In this document: positions 1-9,923 of the stretch, in pieces
Layout of the letters: each line of letters begins with the position of its first letter
Numbering within the stretch: position 1 is the first letter of the stretch
Assembly: GCA_963422505.1 (NCBI GenBank)
Contig: OY730196.1
Coordinates: forward strand, 5,659,501 to 5,723,500
Reading direction: 5' to 3'
Origin: Pseudognaphalium luteoalbum
Lineage: Eukaryota; Streptophyta; Magnoliopsida; Asterales; Asteraceae
DNA length: 64,000 nt
Translations under genes and position numbers: made by a program
The notes under the pieces: model-generated
Databases searched by the model: none
Told to the model about the DNA's origin: nothing
The model's input: the letters and a program-made list of their open reading frames with translations, nothing else

Positions 1-559
1 ATGAAAGTATTATTAAACCATAGTCAAGATTTTGCTTATTATTCTAAATACTTTGTGATGTTACCATAACCTAGCTCCCGATGTGACATGCTAATGGGAT
101 TTTAATTAGTAGGGAATCTAGTGTTTACATCACGAGTATTCAAGATTAATAATTAACAAATATCTTTCAACACAGTTTCTCCAAACATCATCCCATAACT
201 TAATTAATGAAATCTCAGCTAACACTATCGTTATTTTATCTGCTTTATCTTTTATTTTTATTTCGCTTTTATTTATTTACTTGCCTAAGTTAGTTAATAT
301 AAAAACCAAAATTCCCTCACTATTTTATATAACCTTCACTAGTTTGAAAGCCCTCATCTGCCACGCCTTAGTTTCAATTCAGTCGGTTTGAAGAACGACT
401 CTAGGTCATACCTACCACTTGCTCACCCTTAGGATTAGCATTGTTAGGGAAAACTTAGGCCCCGCAATTACAAATTTAAAACACCCACTGATGCCCGCCG
501 CCAGTAGCCGGTGCAACAACAAGGGTGGAAATCCTTACCGACCGCTGGTGGCGCATCAA
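1..559. other. Gene-free left edge
   Basis: No open frame with recognisable protein features is visible on either strand. The sequence is AT-rich, with a moderately GC-rich patch near 420-550. It is probably old repeat DNA, but I could not assign it to a family. Confidence 0.5.
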
Positions 560-1204
560 GTACATTCATTGTATCAGAGCATATGATCATACAGAACATA
601 TTAATTTAAGATGCCATTAGTTTAAAAGTTATTACAAAAGAGTACGACTTATAAAGTCGTACAAGTAGTGGTGTTGTAGAACAACATAAGTTTACATAAT
701 ACAGGTTTATAAAAGAGGGATTTCGTAAGTATAACCAATTGAATTGGTAATACAAAGGAAATCCAAGTGTCCCAAAAGTGGCATCATAAATAGTCTGGGT
801 TGCCTACGTCCTTTATGCATGCAGAAGTACCTGAGTCCTAATTCCCTGAAAAACATAGTAAACCATCAACATTGAATGTTGAGTGAATTCACAGGTTTAG
901 TATAAATGTAGTTAAACCAAGTTTTGTATAAATCATTCATGTACACAAACATAATGTTTATATGTACAGCAGGAAACACAAGTGTTCTTATTAAAGGAAA
1001 CATTTCCCATTTTACTGTAAGAATGTCATTCTTACTACAATTCAACCGATGTGTTAGGAAACACAAGTTTAATCAAAACATTTCCTAATAATAGTTGGAG
1101 GAAACTCAAGTTTAACAATCAAGTAAACATTTCCATATAAATAGCTGTAGGAAACACAGGTTTAACAATCGAGTAAACATTTCCTATAAAAGTTGTTTTG
1201 TCGG
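560..1204. repeat. Left part of an old LTR-like repeat
   Basis: This stretch resembles the solo LTR at 50354-53097. Both carry the phrase atcagagcatatgat, then taagatgcca, then aattccctgaaaa and gttgagtgaattcac in the same order. The copy here is interrupted by the copia element at 1205 and resumes at 14177. The shared phrases show kinship; calling it a gypsy (Tekay/Del-like) LTR is inference. Confidence 0.55.
970..1204. repeat. Tandem repeat of about 45 bp
   Basis: Copies of aggaaacacaagttt followed by aaacatttcc start near 970, 1056, 1099 and 1149. A further copy (gggaaaccaagttt ... aaacgtttcc) follows the copia element at 14179. The young copia element therefore landed inside a tandem array of the older LTR. 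The related LTR at 50354-53097 also has a tandem array at the same relative place, built from a different unit. Confidence 0.7.
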
Positions 1205-1318
1205 TGTTGATGCATCTTTGAGTGTCTGTCAGTTGGTCTATCGAGTTGTAATTAGTGTCGTTTGTTACTTAATAGAAATATAGCTTTTGTATAGTACGAC
1301 ACTCGTGTTTTGGTTTAG

Positions 1319-1430
1319 GCGACACTTGCCTGAGTGACGCATAGCGACACTTGATTAAGTGACGCATAGCGACACTTAGGTAAGTGACGCATTAAGGCGG
1401 CCACATGCGACACTTACATAAGTGACGCAT
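1319..1430. promoter_or_regulatory. Four gcgacactt/agtgacgca pairs in the LTR U3
   Basis: Four near-inverted pairs, each gcgacactt followed within a few bases by aagtgacgca or agtgacgca, lie just upstream of the TATA box. TGACG is the core of the plant as-1 element bound by TGA-type bZIP factors, so an enhancer role is plausible but inferred. The same block recurs in the 3' LTR at about 13815-13926. Confidence 0.6.
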
Positions 1431-1447
1431 GTCGGCTGTGTTTTTAG

Positions 1448-1455
1448 TATAAATA
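1448..1455 (+). promoter_or_regulatory. TATA box of the copia 5' LTR
   Basis: TATAAATA in the expected part of the LTR, downstream of the repeated motifs. The equivalent in the 3' LTR is at 13944-13951. Genomic RNA should start some 25-35 bases downstream. Confidence 0.7.
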
Positions 1456-1683
1456 GAAACCTACGGGTTTTAGGCTAGTGTTGACGAAACCCTAGCACAA
1501 TTTGTCGACTTAGTACCTCTGTAATCGATTCCTATACTCAATACAAGCTAATAAACGAGTTTTTTTTTTTGATTGAATATCATTGTTTCGGTTTGTGTTT
1601 GTTAGCATCAAGCGTAATTGATTGATTCCGCCTATCAATTACTGTCAATTGTCATCTAGATCCAAGCGCTAGGCACTTTCAAC

Positions 1684-1696
1684 TGGTATCAGAGCC
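1684..1696 (+). other. Primer binding site (initiator Met tRNA)
   Basis: TGGTATCAGAGCC lies two bases after the 5' LTR and is complementary to the 3' end of plant initiator methionine tRNA, the usual copia primer. Confidence 0.93.
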
Positions 1697-1914
1697 TTGC
1701 GGTGATAATATTGACTTTTGGAAGGTATTTAGAATTGATTTCGGTTTTTGCTTGATTCAAGAATCACGAATTCTTACAGATTTTGAGGTGCAAAGGAGTA
1801 TTACAGTCGAAATTCATCAATATCAACAGGTTTCGTCTATTAGGGATCAACGAATTTGAGTTTGGTTTACGAAAACTCGAATTTTTTAGGGTTTTGGGAT
1901 TTTGCAGCCGTTTT

Positions 1915-2370
1915 GCGACACTCGATCCGTCACTTGGCTGCGTCACTTACTGCGACACTAGCTAATCCCAAATTAGGGTTATACCGTCACTCGAACGCGT
2001 CACTTGAACGCGTCACTTGTGGTTCATACGACACTTAACTTAAGTGTCGTCTACCCTAATCCACCGTCACTTACGTGCGTCACTGTTGCACGTCACTTGA
2101 CATTTTAGCGTCACTTCTTTTAGTGACGCCTTTTGATTTCCTCGCGTCACTTCCTTTAGTGACGCCTTTTAATTTACTGCGTCATTTTTACTAGTGACGC
2201 CTATCTGTTTAACACGTCACTCGAGTACGTCACTTGAGTGCGTCACTTGCTTGATTGAGCGACACTTACTTCTAGTGTCATCAGTTACTTCGCCCGTCAC
2301 TCGATAGCGTCACTTACCTAGTGACGCTATTCGTCGCGACACTTCAGTGCGTCACTTACTAAGTGACGCC
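1915..2370. repeat. CGTCACTT/AAGTGACG array in the gag leader
   Basis: The untranslated leader before gag holds about 16 copies of CGTCAC and 5 of GTGACG, plus several CGACACT variants, in roughly 455 bases. Some form short inverted pairs, for example gcgtcacttcttttagtgacgc. The units are not in tandem register; the spacers differ in length and sequence. The function is unknown. Confidence 0.85.
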
Positions 2371-2429
2371 TTAAGTACTAACTTTTTTTCGAGTTCTTGT
2401 TTTTGCATACATTTTCAGGTATATCTTCA

Positions 2430-5156
2430 ATGGCAACGGATAAAGAAGATATTAGAGGAATTCGAGAAATGTTAAAACAGGGAAATGATATTGGTTCAAA
2501 TAATAAACCTCCTCTATTTACAGCAGACATGGAATATGCTTATTGGAGGGATCGATTTGAACAGTTTGTGGATTTTCATTGTCCGGAGTTGTGGGGTCCA
2601 TTAAAACAAAGATATGAGGCTCCTGTGTCTGAAGGAAACTATCGCGGTGTTCCTCCACCCAAATCTTTCACTGCTATGACTCCTCAGGAGAAGAAAGACT
2701 ATCAACTGGAAAGGAAAGCACATTCAGCTATCTGTATGTGTTTGACAAAGGATGTCATGAGACTGTTTAAAACTCATGACATAACCTACGATTTATGGAA
2801 AGCGATAGAGACGAGGTGTGGGGGAAATGAGAAATATAAGGAGGCAAAACTGGAATTAATTAAAAAACAGTATGATTTATTTGACTCCTTACCAAATGAG
2901 ACGACGGCTGGACTGTTTACTCGATACTCACAACTAGTGAGTGAATTGACTGAAGGAGGATATACTCTCACTGCACTTGAGATTAATAAAAAGTTATTGG
3001 ATGTTTTACCAAGTGCATGGGATGTGAAAGTTCAATTCTTGAAGGAAAATCAAGAATTATCTGGGATGACTCTGGATCAGCTTATAGGAGTTCTTCAAGC
3101 CCATGCTATGGAATTGAAGAAGAAGGAGTGCAAGTCAACTGGATTCGTACAAAATCCTTCACTCTATGGAAGCCAAGTAAACACTGGTAAGAGTTATGGA
3201 GGAATGGCATTCATATCGGATACTAATCCTTCATCCTATCCAACTGGGGATACTCATGCAGCTTACGTTTCTGGTACTACCTGCACGAATCAAGGAACAC
3301 AACAGCAGGTTTCATCATCACCAGCAATTCAAGAGCAAGCTGCAATTTATACAGCTTTTCTTAGTTCTTACAAAGATTTGGTTACTCAACCAAATACTAC
3401 TTTGGAAATGACCAAAGAAGACTATGCTCAATTGGATGATGATGACTTGGAGCAAATGGATTTAAACTGGAATATAGCTATGATTTCCAGAAGGGTTCAG
3501 AAGTTTCTGCAAAGAACAGGCAGGAAAAGCTTGGACGGTAATGGGAAGACTGGGTTTGGGTTTGATAAAAGCAAGGTTCGGTGTTACAACTGTCAGAACC
3601 TTGGTCATTTTGCAAGGGAATGTGAGAAACCCAGGATGCCGTCGTCAGGTCTCACTAAGCCAGATCCACCAAAATCAACTGAGAAAGAAGAAGCTAAATC
3701 ATTGGCTGTGGATAATGCATTGATAGTTTTTGAGCCAACCGCTTTTGATTGGAGTGCTCAAGCTGCAAAATTTCAATGTCTGATGGCTCATATCACACCT
3801 GAGGTACCTACTGAACCCACTGAGCCATTTAACTGTGTTTCGTGTATTAATTTGACTGAATCTCTTGAGATCTATCAAACAGACAATCAAAATTTGCGGG
3901 ACAAGATTGTTAAACTTAATGAATCTAATAATTTTTTGTTAGAAAATGAAAAACTTTATGAACAACATCTTGAAGCTCATAAATTAGATACTGAAACCTT
4001 TAAAGCAAAGGTCTTTAGCCAGCAAGATGCAATTAAAAGCTATCTTACTGAGATTGAATTGTTGACTAAAGAATTATCTGATTTAAAAGATGAGTTTGAA
4101 AATCATAAAAGTAAAATCTTGGGTTCAACATCTGCAACACAAGTCTTTAATGAGATTGTCAGTAAGCAAGGGACAACTGGCAAAAAGAAGGAAGGTCTTG
4201 GCTACAACCACGTACCACCACCTTCTAATGCTGAATACTGTCCCTCAATTACTAAACAAGGTCTTGAAGAGATTTCAGTCGATTATACCAAATTATATGG
4301 TATTAAGGCCAAAGAAGCCAAGCTTAACAAACAGTCAACGGAGAAAACCAAGAGGCAAGAGTATCCATTGCCTCAGTTTGTTAAAGTTGCAAGTGAGTCT
4401 CAAGTTCATACTGATGACATTGTTGAGATAGAGGATATTACTGATCAGGAATATCCTGAGTTTAAGAAGGTTGCGGCTAAACCTGAAAAACAAATTTTGA
4501 AAGTTGAACCTGTAAAAAAGGTTCAAAATAAAAAGGAAAATAGAGTTTTACATGTGAAACTTCAAAAGTCACCGACAAATGTTTTAAAACAAAAGGTGAC
4601 AAGTGAAAAGGTACATGTTGATAAAACTTATGCCTCAACTTCTAAACCCCCACAAGCATTACCTAAAACGTGTACAACCTGTTCATGTTCTAAAAATGCT
4701 TCGTCACTTCCTGTGGAAAATCCTCCGTCTCCACAATTTCAAGAGACTCGTTCTTGTTTCTACTGTAAGAAACAAGGACATTTGATTCGTGTTTGTCCCA
4801 AACTTTCTCATCAGTGGTATGGGAAAGATATGCCTAGGACATCTTTCTACAGAAATTCTTTTGCAAAATCACCTCCTAGGCATCACTCTGACTCTCCCAA
4901 ATCTGATAAGAAAGTAGTTAGTGTTGGGCAAAATCCTTTGTTAAAACCAAAGCCCAACACTACTTCAAAGTCAAATCCCGAACCATCAAAGGTTTGGAAG
5001 TTAAAGGAGTCCACTAAAGACTCACATGTCATCAATAATAACACATCAGATTCAAAATCTGATTTGTTTAAAAATAAAGTTTTATCTGATGTGCTTATTG
5101 TTGATGACTTTGGTCGACCTAAGTCTGTAAAGGCTTGGGTCACCGTTTCTCACTAA
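2430..5156 (+). CDS. gag: Copia Gag polyprotein
   Basis: A 908-residue capsid/nucleocapsid protein that packages element RNA in cytoplasmic particles. The first in-frame ATG is at 2430, just after a possible splice acceptor (ttttcag). Residues of roughly 40-250 look like the UBN2/gag-polypeptide domain of copia elements. A CCHC zinc knuckle (C-YN-C-QNLG-H-FARE-C) starts near residue 385 and a second (C-FY-C-KKQG-H-LIRV-C) near 776. Between them, around 480-570, is a leucine-rich predicted coiled coil. The tail is basic and rich in Lys, Ser and Pro. Two knuckles and this length are unusual for copia in general but fit the large-gag SIRE group. The frame is fully open. The stop precedes pol in another frame, so pol needs splicing or frameshifting. 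Confidence 0.92.
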   Translation: MATDKEDIRGIREMLKQGNDIGSNNKPPLFTADMEYAYWRDRFEQFVDFHCPELWGPLKQRYEAPVSEGNYRGVPPPKSFTAMTPQEKKDYQLERKAHSAICMCLTKDVMRLFKTHDITYDLWKAIETRCGGNEKYKEAKLELIKKQYDLFDSLPNETTAGLFTRYSQLVSELTEGGYTLTALEINKKLLDVLPSAWDVKVQFLKENQELSGMTLDQLIGVLQAHAMELKKKECKSTGFVQNPSLYGSQVNTGKSYGGMAFISDTNPSSYPTGDTHAAYVSGTTCTNQGTQQQVSSSPAIQEQAAIYTAFLSSYKDLVTQPNTTLEMTKEDYAQLDDDDLEQMDLNWNIAMISRRVQKFLQRTGRKSLDGNGKTGFGFDKSKVRCYNCQNLGHFARECEKPRMPSSGLTKPDPPKSTEKEEAKSLAVDNALIVFEPTAFDWSAQAAKFQCLMAHITPEVPTEPTEPFNCVSCINLTESLEIYQTDNQNLRDKIVKLNESNNFLLENEKLYEQHLEAHKLDTETFKAKVFSQQDAIKSYLTEIELLTKELSDLKDEFENHKSKILGSTSATQVFNEIVSKQGTTGKKKEGLGYNHVPPPSNAEYCPSITKQGLEEISVDYTKLYGIKAKEAKLNKQSTEKTKRQEYPLPQFVKVASESQVHTDDIVEIEDITDQEYPEFKKVAAKPEKQILKVEPVKKVQNKKENRVLHVKLQKSPTNVLKQKVTSEKVHVDKTYASTSKPPQALPKTCTTCSCSKNASSLPVENPPSPQFQETRSCFYCKKQGHLIRVCPKLSHQWYGKDMPRTSFYRNSFAKSPPRHHSDSPKSDKKVVSVGQNPLLKPKPNTTSKSNPEPSKVWKLKESTKDSHVINNNTSDSKSDLFKNKVLSDVLIVDDFGRPKSVKAWVTVSH

Positions 5157-5179
5157 TCTCCTCATTTTTTGTGTTGCAG
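5127..5179 (+). other. Candidate 53-nt intron joining gag to pol
   Basis: Gag and pol lie in different frames and pol has no AUG near its start. A GT at 5127 (tctgtaaagg) and a pyrimidine-rich acceptor ending ttgcag at 5179 define a 53-base segment that contains the gag stop. Removing it joins codon 899 of gag directly to the pol frame ahead of the protease. 53 bases is short for a plant intron; a -1 ribosomal frameshift over the overlap is the alternative. Confidence 0.45.
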
Positions 5180-8100
5180 CAGTCTAAACGAATAAAAGAT
5201 AGTGAATGGTTCATGGACAGTGGCTGCTCGCGACACATGACGGGTGATGTGTCTCTCTTAGTGGATATTAAACCATACGCGGGAGGCCATGTTGCTTTTG
5301 CTGGAGATACGGGAGGAACGATTTCGGGGAGAGGAACGCTAACCAATGGAAAGGTTAGCTTTGAGAATGTAAATTATGTGGCCGCGCTTCAACATAATCT
5401 GTTAAGTGTATCACAAGTTTGTGATAAAGACTATACCACATCTTTTACTAAGACTGAGTGTGTCATATTGAAGCCGGGGTATGTCATTCCAGAGGAATGG
5501 GTGGTAATGCGTGCTCCTAGAAGAAATGACACTTATGTAATAAACATGCGAACCGTGGAGACAACCAGCGAGTACACTTGTCTCCTTTCGAAAGCTTCAG
5601 AAAAGGAATCACTTCTTTGGCACAGACGAATGGGACACATTCATTTCCGAAAAATGAATTTCCTAGTCAACAACGACTTGGTTCGTGGAGTTCCGAAACA
5701 GTCCTTCGCCTTGAAGGATGACTGTGTTTCTTGCCACAAGGGCAAACTCCACAAGAAGTCCCATAAGTCTAAGGTTGTGAATTCCATAAATGCTCCATTA
5801 GAACTACTGCACATGGATCTCTTTGGTCCTGTTTCTACAAAGAGCATAGGTGGTCGCTCGTATTGTCTAGTAGTGACAGATGACTACTCACGTTTCTCGT
5901 GGGTATACTTTCTCGCAACAAAGGATGAGACAGCGGGAATTTTGGTCTACTTGTTGGATAAGTTGGCAAATTTGTGCAACTTAAAGGTTAAAAGACTGCG
6001 GAGCGATAATGGAACCGAATTCAAGAACTCAACTCTTGAGTTATTTTGCGCTTCTAGGGGTATTGAACATCAATTCAGTGCTCCGAGAACACCTCAACAA
6101 AATGGAGTTGCTGAACGGAAGAATAGGACAATTATTGAAACTGCTCGTACTATGTTAGCGGATTCTAAATTACCTATTATCTTCTGGGCCGAGGCAGTTA
6201 ATACTGCATGCTACGTTTTGAATCGGGTTCTTTCGGTTAAAAAGAAGAATAAAACGTGTTATGAGCTCTTCAACAATCGCAAGCCGAATCTGCAGTTTCT
6301 GGAACCGTTTGGATGCCCTTGTTTGATAATGATTACCAAAGAACGTGTCCCTAAGTTTGGTGATAAAGCCGTTGAAGGAATTTTTCTCGGATATTCGGTC
6401 AACTCTCCAAATAAACGGGTATACAACAAATCAACAAACGAGATAGAGGAACACTTTGAGGTCAAATGCCTAAGGTATACGGAACCACCTCAAGGAACGG
6501 GTCCGGATTGGTTCTTTAATTATGGGACACTCTTCAGTTCCTTTAATGTTCCGGAGGACGACGATACAGAAGAATTAATTACAATGCTTCATGGACTAGA
6601 TGTTTTTCAACAAACATCTGATTCTCTTCCTCCAACATCCAATCCGATTCCCGATACGACATCCACTCCATCACCTACTCCAACACAACAAATGCCTGCA
6701 CCCACTACTTCATCTGCATCTGTACCTACACCCACACCACCAACTACAACCATTCCGTCTTCTTCAAACACTGTTAATGCTATGGATCTTCCGGATGATC
6801 CTGATATGCCTCTCTTAGAGGATGAAGAAGACATGGACTATTCTCGTTTCTTCACTAATGAAGAGAACGAAGATGCTTCTGCCACTGAAGGGGATTTGAA
6901 TAACTTGGAATTAAATCTTGTGCCGGATACTATTCCAGTTACTCGGATACATAGGAATCACCCAGTTGACAATATCATTGGTGATCCCCATTCATCTGTT
7001 CAAACGAGACATCAGGCGAAGCAAACTGCTGAAGATAAGGATACTTCAGCTGATCAGGTTTTGGGATTTATGGCAACTGTTAATTCTTGCCATCTTTCCC
7101 AAACTGAACCAAAGAAAGTTTACGAGGCCTTACAAGATCCATCCTGGGTCGAGGCCATGCAAGATGAATTGCAGCAATTTCACAAGCTGCAAGTGTGGAC
7201 GCTAGTTCCGTTACCTAAGGGTGCCGATCCAAAAGGTACTAGATGGGTATATCGCGTCAAGAAAGATGATCGAGGAGTAGTCACGAGGAACAAAGCAAGA
7301 TTAGTTGTTCAAGGGTATACTCAAATTGAAGGACTTGATTATGATGAGGTTTTTGCCCCTGTCGCCCGATTGGAGTCCGTACGTATCTTTTTGGCCTTTG
7401 CATCATTTAAAGGGATTCGCGTCAAGCAACTTGACGTTAAAAGCGCATTCCTTTATGGTCAAATTGATACGGAGGTTTATGTTCAACAGCCTCCAGGTTT
7501 TGAAGATTCGGTGCATCCAAATTATGTCTATAAGCTCAATAAGGCATTGTATGGACTTCATCAATCTCCACGCCTATGGTATGAGAGGCTTGCTACTCAT
7601 CTGGTGAACAATGGTTTTACTCGGGGCAACATCGACAACACTCTTTTCACAAAAGGAAAAGGAGATGATTTGTTATTGGTTCAAGTGTATGTCGATGATA
7701 TCATCTTTGGGTCGTTGAATGAGGCTCTATGTAAAGAATTTGAAGAGGTCATGAAGTCAGCCTTCGAGATGAGTGCAATGGGAGATCTCACCTTTTTCCT
7801 TGGTGTGCAAGTCGAGCAGTCACCCAAAGGAATGTATATTCATCAGTCAAAGTATGTCAATGACATGTTGACTCGATATGATATGCTTACTTGTAAACCT
7901 TATGGAACTCCCATTGAGCTCAATCATAATCTTGGACCTGCTGATGATGATGAGGACTGCAAAGAAAAGGATTATCGTTCGATGATTGGTTCTCTTATGT
8001 ACCTCACTGCCTCAAGACCTGATATCGTCTTTGCTGTTTCTCTTTGTTCAAGATATCAGGCACGACCAAAGGTTTCTCATATGAAGGCGGTGAAGCGGAT

Positions 8101-8641
8101 TTTTGGGTATCTCAAATATAGACCTTCACTAGGTCTATGGTACTCCAATGAGAAGAACTTCACTCTCTCTGCCTATTCCGATTCAGATTATGGTGGCTGC
8201 AACATCAATAAGAAGTCTACGACAGGGGGATGTCAGTTTCTTGGAACTCGCTTGGTGTCATGGCAATGCAAAAAGCAGACTACGGTTTCTACTTCCACAG
8301 CTGAGGCCGAGTACATTGCTGCTGCTAGCTGCTGTTCTCAAGTTCTTTGGATTCAACACCAACTGCGCGACTACGGGTTACTCTTAACTTTAACTCCTAT
8401 ACATATTGATAACACTGCTGCCATATCTATCACACGCAATCCCGTACAACACTCTAAAACCAAACACATAGAAATTAGGTTTCACTTTATACGGGATTGC
8501 TATGAGAAACACCTCATTGACCTTGTCCATATTGACACCCTGAAACAAAATGCTGACTTATTCACTAAGGCTTTCTCTAGAGCACGATTTGATGAATTAG
8601 TCAACATGATCGGTCTTAGGTTCTTTACAACGAAAAAGTAA
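5180..8641 (+). CDS. pol: Copia Pol polyprotein (PR-INT-RT-RNase H)
   Basis: The enzymatic polyprotein of the copia element, 1153 residues counted from the predicted acceptor; no AUG sits at that point. Domains in order: aspartic protease (WFMDSGCSRHMTG, with the DSG site), the GAG-pre-integrase zinc module (LWHRRMGH...CVSCHKGK), integrase core (HMDLFGP, RSDNGTEF, NGVAERKNR carrying the D, D and E), a variable Pro/Ser/Thr-rich linker, reverse transcriptase (FAPVARLESVR, KALYGLHQSP, active site YVDD), and RNase H (AYSDSDYGG, STAEAEYIA). All key residues seen are intact and the frame has no stops, so the enzyme is probably functional. It is made as a fusion with Gag by splicing or frameshifting. 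Confidence 0.94.
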   Translation, partial: QSKRIKDSEWFMDSGCSRHMTGDVSLLVDIKPYAGGHVAFAGDTGGTISGRGTLTNGKVSFENVNYVAALQHNLLSVSQVCDKDYTTSFTKTECVILKPGYVIPEEWVVMRAPRRNDTYVINMRTVETTSEYTCLLSKASEKESLLWHRRMGHIHFRKMNFLVNNDLVRGVPKQSFALKDDCVSCHKGKLHKKSHKSKVVNSINAPLELLHMDLFGPVSTKSIGGRSYCLVVTDDYSRFSWVYFLATKDETAGILVYLLDKLANLCNLKVKRLRSDNGTEFKNSTLELFCASRGIEHQFSAPRTPQQNGVAERKNRTIIETARTMLADSKLPIIFWAEAVNTACYVLNRVLSVKKKNKTCYELFNNRKPNLQFLEPFGCPCLIMITKERVPKFGDKAVEGIFLGYSVNSPNKRVYNKSTNEIEEHFEVKCLRYTEPPQGTGPDWFFNYGTLFSSFNVPEDDDTEELITMLHGLDVFQQTSDSLPPTSNPIPDTTSTPSPTPTQQMPAPTTSSASVPTPTPPTTTIPSSSNTVNAMDLPDDPDMPLLEDEEDMDYSRFFTNEENEDASATEGDLNNLELNLVPDTIPVTRIHRNHPVDNIIGDPHSSVQTRHQAKQTAEDKDTSADQVLGFMATVNSCHLSQTEPKKVYEALQDPSWVEAMQDELQQFHKLQVWTLVPLPKGADPKGTRWVYRVKKDDRGVVTRNKARLVVQGYTQIEGLDYDEVFAPVARLESVRIFLAFASFKGIRVKQLDVKSAFLYGQIDTEVYVQQPPGFEDSVHPNYVYKLNKALYGLHQSPRLWYERLATHLVNNGFTRGNIDNTLFTKGKGDDLLLVQVYVDDIIFGSLNEALCKEFEEVMKSAFEMSAMGDLTFFLGVQVEQSPKGMYIHQSKYVNDMLTRYDMLTCKPYGTPIELNHNLGPADDDEDCKEKDYRSMIGSLMYLTASRPDIVFAVSLCSRYQARPKVSHMKAVKRIFGYLKYRPSLGLWYSNEKNFTLSAYSDSDYGGCNINKKSTTGGCQFLGTRLVSWQCKKQTTVSTSTAEAEYIAAASCCSQVLWIQHQLRDYGLLLTLTPIHIDNTAAISITRNPVQHSKTKHIEIRFHFIRDCYEKHLIDLVHIDTLKQNADLFTKAFSRARFDELVNMIGLRFFTTKK

Positions 8642-8670
8642 TTTGTGACTTGGATATGTTTAAAGTAATG

Positions 8671-8709
<39 letters not shown>
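8671..8709. repeat. T11A28 homopolymer hairpin
   Basis: Eleven T followed by 28 A, thirty bases past the pol stop. It can fold on itself. An A run this long on the coding strand may be a polymerase slippage product or a poly(A) tail captured into the element by template switching. Confidence 0.8.
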
Positions 8710-8710
<1 letters not shown>

Positions 8711-9923
8711 GCAACAGCCACTCTTTATACTTTCTAGTTTTAAAGAAATGCAATGTTGCTACATTTAAAAAGACGTTGAGGTTGTGTCTGTAAACAACTT
8801 GGGATATGATAGTACATCGGGTGACATGCATGAATATGGAATTTTTAAGGTTTATCTTTGATGTGTCAGTAGATTTATCTGACGTATTAAAAACAGTTTT
8901 TATAAACATTATCTTCATCATACGGTATATTAGTAGGCATGTTATACACAACACTTTGAGAAGTCTTAAGAAGCTTAATCAATAATTGTCTATTTCAAGT
9001 GGTACAACATTATTAGATGTATGACAAAAGTCTTAATTTCTTACTTATACTAGACATGTTTTTGTGAAAGATGTTTATATGATTTCATTTGGGGGTATAT
9101 ATTGACAGTCTCCTTTGTTATACGTAAGTATAGACCTGGTTTCTGTTAATATATACTTTAAAAATTAAGCAAACACAAGTCAAAGTGCTTGAAAGGTCTT
9201 TAAAAATAAAGATACCTTACAAGGTCGCCAAAATGGTTTGACCAAGTTTGGTTTTGCTTAAACCTGGATCAAGTTATGTCGCTTTGTTGTACGTAAGTAC
9301 AGACCTGTCACCGCTGACTTGATTCTTAAAATTGATTTTCTTATATTCTATCTGTAAATGGAAACATGGTCTATGTTTTAAGTTAAGATGTATATCTATG
9401 ATGGGAACCACAGCGAAATAAACATACCAATAATAATGAAATACCTCTTAGCTGTACGTATAACATGTTTAAGTGGACAAATATACTAATAATCGTTTTC
9501 GAAATAATATTTATAAACAGTGTTTTTAGTATGTCAAGTAAATTTAAAGAGGACAAAGATACTGATAATCGAAATAACACTTACTGTTCCTAATAAATGC
9601 ATGTTATTCCGATATGATCCCTAACCAGACTTTATCAACTCCGTCATCAAAAAGAATGTGTTAATTCTCTAGTGGTTAATTTAATTTAAAGTGAAGAGGT
9701 TCCCTTATCTCTGATTTAACGGATCGTTATCTCAATACCTACATGTGGTATCTGTTATAAGAATTATTGTCACTTTACATTTTCTTGTATATGTCTTATT
9801 TTCTCTAAGTTGGTGTATTTTTAGTTATTCTCCAAGTTACAGTTACATTTTCAAATTTAAGTACCGCAATCACAACGCGAAATCATCGAAGAAATCGTAA
9901 ATTTTTCACTAAAAGTGAACTGT

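Larger units (their letters stand above)
1205..1681 (+). repeat. 5' LTR of the copia element
   Basis: 477 bp beginning tgttgatgca and ending ggcactttca, so it has the TG...CA ends. It carries a TATA box, four paired gcgacactt/agtgacgca motifs upstream of it, and a run of 11 T near its end. It matches the 3' LTR at 13701-14176 except for one substitution and one T. Confidence 0.97.

Noticed and set aside
1764..2038. Short overlapping ORFs in the copia leader
   Set aside because: About 60 codons each, on both strands, no family features and full of the CGTCACTT motif. Chance frames.
1915..2370. CRISPR-like array
   Set aside because: The repeated word is only 8 bases, appears in both orientations and lies within a plant retrotransposon leader. 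No CRISPR repeat-spacer pattern exists here.
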